Source: Gammaproteobacteria bacterium (GTDB lineage Bacteria; Pseudomonadota; Gammaproteobacteria; Steroidobacterales; Steroidobacteraceae). From it: a DNA stretch of 12,928 nt. The DNA lies in NCBI GenBank assembly GCA_003162555.1, contig PMNQ01000236.1:1-12928 (forward strand), read 5' to 3'. Shown in pieces: positions 6,491-12,928 of the stretch. The position numbers and the translations under genes are program-made. Below the pieces are notes generated by a model. It was not told the DNA's origin. It was given only the letters and a program-made list of their open reading frames with translations, and made no database searches. Position 1 is the stretch's first letter. Each line of letters starts with the position of its first letter.

Positions 6491-7327
6491 ATGGCTCGCT
6501 GGGCGATCGGCGACGTGCAGGGTTGCTGCGCCGAGCTCGACGAACTGCTGCAGCGCATCCGCTTCAACGCCGACCGCGACCTGCTGTGGTTCACGGGCGA
6601 TCTCGTCAACCGCGGACCGCAATCGCTGGCCACGCTGCGCCGGGTACGCTCGCTCGCGGCCAATGCGATCGTGGTGCTCGGCAACCACGACCTGCACCTG
6701 CTGGCTGTCGCCTTCGTGCCCGGGCAACGCCTGCGGCGCAGCGACACGCTGGATGAAATACTGGCCGCCACCGACCGCGACGCACTGCTCGGCTGGTTGC
6801 TGGAGCGGCCACTGGCGCACTACGACAGCGTACGCAACGACCTGCTGGTGCACGCAGGCCTCGTGCCGCAGTGGCACGCACAGCAGGCCACGCAGCTCGC
6901 CAGCGAGGTCGCGCAGGCGCTGCAGCACGACCCGCGCGCCGTGCTGGGCTCGATGTACGGCGACGAACCGGATCTCTGGGACGATGCGCTACAGGGCGCG
7001 GATCGAACGCGTTTCATCATCAACGTGCTGACGCGCTTACGCGTGTGCACGGCGCAGGGCCGCGTCGATCTGCGCCAGAAAGGCCCGCCCGGCGAAGCGC
7101 GCGCGCCGTGGATGCCCTGGTTCAAGGTGCCGCAGCGCGCCAGCGCCGCGAGCCGCGTAATCTTCGGCCACTGGTCGGCGCTGGGCCTGCACCGCGGCGA
7201 CGGCGTGCTCGCACTCGATACCGGCTGCGTGTGGGGCGGCGCGCTCACCGCCGTGAATCTGGACGACCCGGACGCGCCGGCGGTGGCTGTGCGCGCACGC
7301 GCCGCTATACGACCGGCACCTGGCTGA
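6491..7327 (+). CDS. apaH: Bis(5'-nucleosyl)-tetraphosphatase, symmetrical (ApaH)
   Basis: ApaH splits diadenosine tetraphosphate symmetrically into two ADP and in some bacteria removes Np4A caps from RNA 5' ends. The product is 278 residues, the normal length. Metallophosphoesterase motifs appear in order: GDVQGC (7-12), [10 protein letters not shown] (36-45), GNHDLHLLA (64-72), HAGLVPQW (121-128) and FGHWSALG near residue 222. The typical ApaH C-terminal [14 protein letters not shown] is also present. In the first motif the usual GDxHG histidine is Gln, as I recall for some other ApaH proteins; the remaining metal ligands are present. The ATG is fixed by the conserved [11 protein letters not shown] opening. 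The region upstream is entirely the palindromic element, so expression may be affected by it. The 3' end overlaps the convergent sulfotransferase gene by 23 bases. Confidence 0.95.
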   Translation: MARWAIGDVQGCCAELDELLQRIRFNADRDLLWFTGDLVNRGPQSLATLRRVRSLAANAIVVLGNHDLHLLAVAFVPGQRLRRSDTLDEILAATDRDALLGWLLERPLAHYDSVRNDLLVHAGLVPQWHAQQATQLASEVAQALQHDPRAVLGSMYGDEPDLWDDALQGADRTRFIINVLTRLRVCTAQGRVDLRQKGPPGEARAPWMPWFKVPQRASAASRVIFGHWSALGLHRGDGVLALDTGCVWGGALTAVNLDDPDAPAVAVRARAAIRPAPG

Positions 7328-8150
7328 TATTGTTCTTCGGATCCATCCAGAACGATTCGTTGGCGAAGCGGCTGAAAATCTCGCGCGGAAGAACAGAATT
7401 ACGTTCGACCGGCTCTACCTTTGGACGCACGGTATGCAGGCCCGGCATGCCGACGCGCGCGTCGAACTCGTCGGCGTTGTAGGCCAGGTGCTCGAAGTCG
7501 TGTTCGAACCAGGGTTCACCGATGAACTGGTAGACCGCACGCATGGCGGCCAGCGGATTGCTCGCCAGGCTCTCGTAGGTCAACAGCAGCAGGTGGCCCG
7601 GGGCGTAGTGGCCATAGAACGCATCCTTGGTGGCCTGAAAGGCAAACCCAACCATGCCGCGCGGATCGGTCAGCGCCTCAACGCGCGAGTACATCGTGGT
7701 ATTGGTGTCGAATCGGAACACCTTGCTGACACCGACCGGTTGCCTGCGCACCAGCCGTTCCATGCTATCCAGTACCCAGGGCAGATGGCGAACGCAGGCG
7801 ATGACCTTTGCCCCAGGCAGCAGCGCGCCGAGCAGCTGCATCCGACTGCACCACAGCCGGCTGGTATCGAATATGACGCCAGCATCCGCCTGTCCCGAGT
7901 AGAAATTTTCGACCAGGCCACGCAGCAAGGCAACGCGCTGCTCATCGGAGACGTCAAAGGAAAAATCATTCTTGCTGCTGGCTTCAGCCATCACCACGCC
8001 CATGATGTCGGCCAACGGACTGGTCATGCCGGCGCGGAAACGCGGGTTCTGATTCAGGATGGCGGCCAGCAGCGTCGTGCCCGCGCGCGGCAGCCCGGAA
8101 ATGAAGTGAAATCGCCGGGCCGGGTTGGCGCCGTGGGTATTGGCAGGCAT
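7305..8150 (-). CDS. Sulfotransferase family protein (PAPS-dependent type)
   Basis: This 281-residue protein has no obvious signal peptide. Near the N-terminus, residues 15-28 ([15 protein letters not shown]) form the 5'-phosphosulfate-binding P-loop of sulfotransferases. Residues 114-130 ([17 protein letters not shown]) match the 3'-phosphate-binding strand-loop with Arg121 and Ser129. Later segments ([27 protein letters not shown]) fit the family's C-terminal part. Members transfer sulfate from PAPS to sugars, peptides or small molecules; the acceptor cannot be told from sequence. The ATG at 8150-8148 has a clear AAGGAG nine bases upstream. The gene lies 60 bases after GH2 on the same strand and may belong to that transcript. 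Its 3' end overlaps apaH by 23 bases. Confidence 0.85.
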   Translation of the reverse strand: MPANTHGANPARRFHFISGLPRAGTTLLAAILNQNPRFRAGMTSPLADIMGVVMAEASSKNDFSFDVSDEQRVALLRGLVENFYSGQADAGVIFDTSRLWCSRMQLLGALLPGAKVIACVRHLPWVLDSMERLVRRQPVGVSKVFRFDTNTTMYSRVEALTDPRGMVGFAFQATKDAFYGHYAPGHLLLLTYESLASNPLAAMRAVYQFIGEPWFEHDFEHLAYNADEFDARVGMPGLHTVRPKVEPVERNSVLPREIFSRFANESFWMDPKNNISQVPVV

Positions 8151-8159
8151 CTGCGCCTT

Positions 8160-8165
8160 CTCCTT
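8160..8165 (-). promoter_or_regulatory. Shine-Dalgarno site of the sulfotransferase gene
   Basis: The minus-strand sequence AAGGAG lies nine bases before the ATG at 8150. It is the best ribosome-binding site on the minus-strand unit and fixes the sulfotransferase start. A possible -10 box (TACAAT, minus-strand 8187-8182) lies in the same 60-base spacer, but no convincing -35 accompanies it. Confidence 0.65.
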
Positions 8166-8210
8166 TGGATCGGTGAAGCGGATTGTACCCGAGGGCGTCA
8201 GTGGGGATTG

Positions 8211-10964
8211 TCAGTGAGTCGCGCTATCGGTGGTAATCGGGACGGTCTGTGTCGGCACGTTCCAGCCGCTGACTTCGACGACCGGCATTGCCGTCCCCGT
8301 GGCGTTGATATGCGCAGACACGGTACGCGATTCGCCGGGCCAGAGACTGACGTCATTGTCGCTCCACAGGACGGGAACCACGGGTTCGTCGTGCCCGGAC
8401 TGCTTGATCGACAGGTGCTGGAAAAAGGCCATGGCCTTGGACGATGAGGGCACCGTCATGGTGATCGTGATGACCTGCTCACCGCTCGCGCTGCGCATCG
8501 TCGCTCGTACTTCGCTCGGCACGGTGGGCATGGCCTGCAACGCCGTCAGATCCGCGTAGCGCGTCACCGGAGTGAGGTACCAGTTGGAGTTTGCCCAGTC
8601 GAGCTCGTCAGTCTGGGTCGCGAGCCAATAGACGTTGCGGCTGATCGCTTTGCCGTCTGCCGCCGCAAGCTCGAGCTCTATGAAATAGACAGCAGACAGG
8701 TCCACTACCGCTGGCACCACTGCTACAGCCCGCGCGACGTTGCCAGGCAGGCTGATTCCCTGCAAGCGACGCTCGAAAGCCACGCTGCCATCCAGGTTGC
8801 GCACGCGTATCAGCGCCCGCAAGCCGTGTTCGGTGGCGAGGGTCTGATTGACCAGCATGATCTCGCGCGTATCGTAGGAGTACTGGATGTGCAGCGGTTC
8901 GTTGGCGATCCTGGCGCCGAAGTAGGCCCCGGCAGGATTGAGGAAATAGTCGTACAGATGCCAGTGCAACGAAGGCCAGGCGTTGTTGAGCATCCAGTAA
9001 ATGAGTCCGGTCGACGGGTTGGCCCGATCCTGATGCGCGCCATGCGCTTCAAATTGCGCGCGGACGTTGTCGTAGTTGTCGAGCTGCGACTTGGCAACGT
9101 AGTCCTCGAGGCTCTTCGGTGCGCCGTAGCGCTTGGCCAGCGCAGCGCCATACGCGGGCAAGTTGGCAAAGACCGACCAGGCGGCGGAAGCGTGGTACTG
9201 CCGTGCCTCCGGAAACTTCCACAACGCTTCCAGCTCTTGCGGCGCAAGCATGCGGACCAGATCTTCGAGCGGCGGAATGGAGGCGCCCGCGCTGAGTTCA
9301 GAATTGAATCCGAACGCACCGCCCAATTTGTCCGCGTACCAGTAGGCTGGCGGAACCCACGCATAGGGTCCTTCCATTTTCATGCCGGACGGGCCGGTGT
9401 CCGCGGTCGCCTGCGGAACCGCCGCAGCGATGATCGGCAACGACCAGTCTTCGGCACGCAAGGTGTCGGTGTACAGCTTCGCAAGCGGTGCCGGCGGTGC
9501 GTTGTCGCTGCCAATCAGGAATCCGATAACCGACGGGTGATTGCGCAGCAGCCGAGCCTCGCTCGCCATGGATTGTTCGGCCACCCTGAAATCAGCCGTA
9601 CTCCACGGTTCTCCACCGGTCCTGGCTGCCGACTCCCACTTGTCGCAGCACTCCCAGCCCGCCAATATCATCACGCCAGCACGATCGGCCAGTTCATAGA
9701 AATGCTGGTCCTCGAGCTTGCCCTCGCTGCGCAGGGTATTGAGGCCAAGGTTGACGATGTAACTGAACTCGGCCTCCTGGCGCCTGGGATCCGCGCGCAG
9801 GAACATGTCGGGCGCCCAACCTGCGCCACGAATCAGTACCGGCTGTCCGTTGACGACGAACTGGCGATAACCCTGTGGCGTGAGGTGGGAGCTCACGCTT
9901 CGAATACCAAATGCAGCGCTGGCCTGGTCCGAGGGCGATCCATCCACAGTGGCGGTCAACTGCAATGAGTAGAGCGGATGCGCGCCCATCGCCACCGGCC
10001 ACCACACCTTGGGATGCTTGAGATCGAGACCCGGATCGCTCTCTGGGGTAAACGCTACCGTCTGCGTCTGACCGGGAGCAAGATGGATCGTTCGGCGCAG
10101 CGACATGTTTGCCACGACGCCCGAAATCGTCACGTCGTGCGCGGCAGCATCGAGATTGCGTGCCTCCACCTTTGCAGTCAGTGCAGCGCGCGCGAGATCG
10201 GGCAGTGACAGCGTTGAATTCACCTGCGGAAAGCGCAGCTGCACCGGTCCGGTTCGCAGGATCTCGACGCCCCGCCACGGACCCATGTTGTTGTCCGGTG
10301 GTGACGGATTCCAATCGACCCAACCTATCGACAGGCTTCTCCTCGGGTCACCCGGTTGGACTCGCAGGCTGACAATGTTGCTGCCCGCCTGCACCCAGGG
10401 TGTCACGTCAAACTCATTTACGGGATAGGCACCAGCCACGACTGTCTGGTCGGCGACCAGGTGCCCGTTCACCCACACGTCGGCGCTGTGGATGATACCG
10501 TTGATGCGTAGCAAGGTTCGTGAGCCCGGCGCGCTTGCGGCCAGAGTAAACTCACTGCGATACCACCAGGAAGTCACGAACGGCGTGCCGTTGGCGTCGG
10601 GATCTCCCACCGCACGCAGATTGTCGCCGTAGAAGACCTTGTCGTACATGCCGCTCTCAAGCAGTCCCGCCATCACGGTCGCACGGCCACTCACGCTGTA
10701 CCAATCGTGAGTCAAAAAACCGGTGGCGGAGATTTCAGCACCACTCTCTGGCGCCTTGGCGCTGGACTGCATCTGCCAATGCTCGATCGCCGTGACGGTG
10801 CCGCCACCCGCACCGACCGTCGTGGGCGCATAGGTGCTTTCCGCACAGGCGAGCGACGCGCCGGTCAGCGCCGCCATGGCAGCCAGTGCCTTGATCGCCC
10901 ATTTGCCGGCCGATTGGCCGGGCTTGTGCGGCGCGTAAGCAGTTCCGGCGGCAGCGCTTACCAC
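8211..10964 (-). CDS. Exported glycoside hydrolase family 2, exo-beta-D-glucosaminidase type
   Basis: The product is 917 residues and is probably exported: K21 and K25 precede the hydrophobic ALAAMAALTGASLACA, with a likely cleavage after Ala41. The order is that of GH2: a jelly-roll sugar-binding domain (about 60-245, with DWNPSPPDNNMGPWR at 217-231), an Ig-like domain (about 250-350), a TIM barrel (about 355-680), then C-terminal Ig-like regions. The probable acid/base Asp487 lies in FLIGSDNAPP and the nucleophile Glu556 in GAFGFNSELSAG. The GSD motif, in place of the usual GNE of beta-galactosidases and beta-mannosidases, is the mark of exo-beta-D-glucosaminidases such as CsxA, where Asp469 and Glu541 are catalytic. 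Exact sugar specificity is inferred. The GTG start (10964-10962) overlaps the receptor stop by seven bases; the later ATG at 10877 would lose the basic part of the signal peptide. Confidence 0.88.
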   Translation of the reverse strand: MVSAAAGTAYAPHKPGQSAGKWAIKALAAMAALTGASLACAESTYAPTTVGAGGGTVTAIEHWQMQSSAKAPESGAEISATGFLTHDWYSVSGRATVMAGLLESGMYDKVFYGDNLRAVGDPDANGTPFVTSWWYRSEFTLAASAPGSRTLLRINGIIHSADVWVNGHLVADQTVVAGAYPVNEFDVTPWVQAGSNIVSLRVQPGDPRRSLSIGWVDWNPSPPDNNMGPWRGVEILRTGPVQLRFPQVNSTLSLPDLARAALTAKVEARNLDAAAHDVTISGVVANMSLRRTIHLAPGQTQTVAFTPESDPGLDLKHPKVWWPVAMGAHPLYSLQLTATVDGSPSDQASAAFGIRSVSSHLTPQGYRQFVVNGQPVLIRGAGWAPDMFLRADPRRQEAEFSYIVNLGLNTLRSEGKLEDQHFYELADRAGVMILAGWECCDKWESAARTGGEPWSTADFRVAEQSMASEARLLRNHPSVIGFLIGSDNAPPAPLAKLYTDTLRAEDWSLPIIAAAVPQATADTGPSGMKMEGPYAWVPPAYWYADKLGGAFGFNSELSAGASIPPLEDLVRMLAPQELEALWKFPEARQYHASAAWSVFANLPAYGAALAKRYGAPKSLEDYVAKSQLDNYDNVRAQFEAHGAHQDRANPSTGLIYWMLNNAWPSLHWHLYDYFLNPAGAYFGARIANEPLHIQYSYDTREIMLVNQTLATEHGLRALIRVRNLDGSVAFERRLQGISLPGNVARAVAVVPAVVDLSAVYFIELELAAADGKAISRNVYWLATQTDELDWANSNWYLTPVTRYADLTALQAMPTVPSEVRATMRSASGEQVITITMTVPSSSKAMAFFQHLSIKQSGHDEPVVPVLWSDNDVSLWPGESRTVSAHINATGTAMPVVEVSGWNVPTQTVPITTDSATH

Positions 10965-12928
10965 TGCCCGCGAACGCCCGCCGTAAAACTGCGCTCGGAG
11001 AAGTTCGAGTGCGCAGGTTGGTCGGGCCACACCAGGTAGTAGCGCTGGTATTCGTTCGTGATGTTGGTGCCGTCCACGAACAGCTCCGCATACTTGCTGA
11101 GCTTGTAGGAAACCGAAGCGTCGAGATATTTTTGCGGTGCCTCGTACAATTCCAGGCCGACAACGCCGCCCACGCCGTCCTCTGCCGCGCGCTTCGAACG
11201 ATAGTTGTAGGCAAGACGCGTCTGGAATCTTGCGCTCTGGTACCACAGGATCAGGTTGCCCGATTCGGTCGAGTTGTCCTGGAAGGGAATCTCGTTCCCG
11301 GCCAGATCCCTTTCCCCGGTGTGGCTGGGCGCGTAGGTCACATTGAACTCCACGCCGGTATTGGCCCAGAGCCCCGGCAGGAACGTAAACCCCTGTCGAT
11401 AGTCGAACTCGGCGCCCTGGATGCTGTTGCCTGTGCCCTGCAAGGGCTGAACGATTTGAATGCAACGACTTGGATCGCGGACCACGCCGTCCTCGTCCGG
11501 CAGGCCGCAAGCGGAGGTATTGCCGTTGACGATGAAGCTCTGCACGTTGATGCGGAACAACTCTAGGTTGATCAGGCTGCTCGGATTGAGATAGTACTCG
11601 AGCGATACACCGTAGTTCGTGGACCGCCAGGGATTGAGATTTGGGTTGCCGGACGAGTTGCCCTGCGAGACCTGGAATTGCAGGCCCTGCGGAGTCTGGT
11701 ACGAGTTGTAGTTGAGCGTCAGGCCTCCGCCCCACTGGCTGAGATCAAGCGGCTGCATGTTCTTGGAAATAGCCGCGCGCACCGTAAACTTGCGCGTCAC
11801 GTTCAGCGCAAAATTGACCGCAGGCAACACATCGGTGTAGCTGCGCCGCGTGACTTCCTGGCCCGTGACCGCGGCCTCGGTGCCGTATTGGCCTGGATCT
11901 CCGACGTTGTCCTGGGTCACGTTCAGAGAAGTGCGTATGAACCGCGCACCGACATTCGCGGTGTATGACATGCCACCGAGCTCGCCCTTGAAGTTGCCCT
12001 GCAGGTAACCCGAGCTCTCCTTCACATTGACTGCCCAGGTGACGCCCGGCGCCGTCTGCCGCCGCGCACCCGGCAGCAGTGCCTTCCACAACGCCTCAGG
12101 ATCATCCAGCGCGCGCGGATCAATGCCCCAGAAATTGATGCCTGAGCCGAGCAGGTTTGTGTACTGCCGCCATGCGCTGGCGAGCGGACCCGGGGTCTGC
12201 GACACCGGCTGCGCCGAGAACGGCCCGGCGCGAAAGAATCCCTCGGCATTGCCTGCAGAGCACCATGTTCCCGAGTCATTGCCACCCAGAACAACATCGG
12301 CTGCGACGTAGCGCACGAGGCATCCGTTCGGGTCGCTGGCACCCATGCCGGCATAGACCGGGGCAACGAGCGTGAACCCATCGTTGTCGGCGGTGCGAAG
12401 ACTGTTGCGCACGCCAAAATCGAGCTTGAAATCATCGTTGAACTTGTAGTGACCGTCGAATCGCAATGCCGTGATGGCGGTTTGCCGTTCGTAGTCATCC
12501 GCGGATTCCAGTGTCTTGAACGCCCAGCTGTTGGAATCGCCAAAGGCGGTGGCCAGCGATGCAGGCATGCTGACGAGCATGTTGCGGCCCCGGAAATCGA
12601 CCGTCATCGGCACCGTGTTCTCGGGGATGCCGTTGGGATTGAAGACGCGATCACCGCCAAGTTCGGCCGGATAGACGAACGTGCCGCAGGGCAACCCGGT
12701 GCGGTCGTCAGCCCACTGGCAGCCGTCGGCATTCGAGATGTTGGTGTCCGTCTCGATGTATTGCTGTCGCGCAGTCTCGCGAACTGCGCGCAAGCCCCCC
12801 GTGAATTTCCCGCCGTTGTCGTAATCCAGTTGCACGTTGAAATTCTGTGCCGTGGACTGCGTGCGAGTGCCCGACGAGTACGATTCCACGTCGCCCGGCC
12901 ATTTCTGGTACACCTGCGTGGTGTAGAT
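10958..12928 (-). CDS. TonB-dependent outer-membrane receptor, C-terminal part (cut by window end)
   Basis: The frame is open to the last base of the window, so 656 residues are visible and the N-terminal signal peptide, TonB box and plug domain lie outside. The visible part is the beta-barrel, rich in alternating aromatic and polar strands: FNVQLDYDNGGKFTGGLRA, YKFNDDFKLDFGVRN, SYTANVGARFIRTSLNV, FALNVTRKFTVRAAISKNM. It ends with the typical last strands (YKLSKYAELFVDGTNITN, then RSFTAGVRGQW), and the final aromatic residue fits the outer-membrane sorting signal. Three Cys pairs sit in long extracellular-type loops and may form disulfides. This large-loop barrel type is common for carbohydrate uptake in Xanthomonadales-like bacteria, and the overlapping GH2 gene supports sugar uptake. 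The substrate is inferred, not seen. Confidence 0.92.
   Translation of the reverse strand: MYTTQVYQKWPGDVESYSSGTRTQSTAQNFNVQLDYDNGGKFTGGLRAVRETARQQYIETDTNISNADGCQWADDRTGLPCGTFVYPAELGGDRVFNPNGIPENTVPMTVDFRGRNMLVSMPASLATAFGDSNSWAFKTLESADDYERQTAITALRFDGHYKFNDDFKLDFGVRNSLRTADNDGFTLVAPVYAGMGASDPNGCLVRYVAADVVLGGNDSGTWCSAGNAEGFFRAGPFSAQPVSQTPGPLASAWRQYTNLLGSGINFWGIDPRALDDPEALWKALLPGARRQTAPGVTWAVNVKESSGYLQGNFKGELGGMSYTANVGARFIRTSLNVTQDNVGDPGQYGTEAAVTGQEVTRRSYTDVLPAVNFALNVTRKFTVRAAISKNMQPLDLSQWGGGLTLNYNSYQTPQGLQFQVSQGNSSGNPNLNPWRSTNYGVSLEYYLNPSSLINLELFRINVQSFIVNGNTSACGLPDEDGVVRDPSRCIQIVQPLQGTGNSIQGAEFDYRQGFTFLPGLWANTGVEFNVTYAPSHTGERDLAGNEIPFQDNSTESGNLILWYQSARFQTRLAYNYRSKRAAEDGVGGVVGLELYEAPQKYLDASVSYKLSKYAELFVDGTNITNEYQRYYLVWPDQPAHSNFSERSFTAGVRGQW

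Noticed and set aside
7434..8447. Open frame of 337 codons on the plus strand opposite the sulfotransferase
   Set aside because: It is antisense to a gene with clear P-loop motifs and a good ribosome-binding site, and it crosses the intergenic spacer without any start signal.
8826..9968. Open frame of 380 codons on the plus strand within GH2
   Set aside because: It is antisense to the conserved TIM barrel of GH2 and has no family features.
10965..11735. Extension of the GH2 frame a further 257 codons upstream
   Set aside because: This part is a frame-shifted copy of the receptor barrel coding sequence. The signal peptide and typical GH2 start only after the receptor stop, so translation starts at the GTG at 10964.

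Overview
The window is high-GC DNA from a gammaproteobacterium. The plus-strand gene order lptD-surA-pdxA-rsmA-apaG-apaH is the classic gammaproteobacterial outer-membrane/ribosome-maturation cluster. The divergent kinase start upstream resembles the amgK-lptD arrangement known from Pseudomonas. The TonB-dependent receptor plus glycoside hydrolase unit on the other strand would suit a polysaccharide-degrading lineage near the Xanthomonadales or Steroidobacterales. That lineage placement is an inference from style only.

Layout. Positions 1-75 (minus) hold the first 25 codons of a probable AmgK-type sugar kinase. Positions 76-111 are a short divergent intergenic region containing an 18-bp perfect palindrome, which places a perfect TATAAT on both strands. 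Positions 112-7327 (plus) hold a tightly packed operon: lptD, surA (ATGA overlap), pdxA (GTG start), rsmA/ksgA, a universal stress protein gene, apaG and apaH. Two things differ from the Escherichia coli order. A uspA-like gene sits between rsmA and apaG. A 177-bp palindromic, MITE-like element (6313-6489) lies between apaG and apaH and ends one base before the apaH start codon. Positions 7305-12928 (minus) hold a second unit, transcribed right to left: the C-terminal part of a TonB-dependent receptor (cut by the window end), an exported GH2 enzyme of the exo-beta-D-glucosaminidase type whose GTG start overlaps the receptor's stop by 7 bases, and a PAPS-type sulfotransferase 60 bases further on. 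The sulfotransferase and apaH overlap tail to tail by 23 bases.

How the genes work together. LptD (LPS insertion) and SurA (periplasmic chaperone for outer-membrane beta-barrels, LptD among them) build the outer membrane. PdxA makes a pyridoxal-phosphate precursor. RsmA methylates 16S rRNA. ApaH removes diadenosine tetraphosphate, and the role of ApaG is poorly defined. On the minus strand, the receptor probably imports oligosaccharide across the outer membrane and the GH2 enzyme probably removes terminal beta-linked glucosamine (or a related sugar) in the periplasm or outside the cell. The sulfotransferase is the unexpected member of that set.

No tRNA, rRNA, CRISPR array, transposase or phage gene was seen. 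The points most worth a second look are the bidirectional promoter palindrome with near-leaderless lptD, the palindromic element feeding directly into apaH, the altered LptD cysteine set, and the receptor-GH2-sulfotransferase unit.
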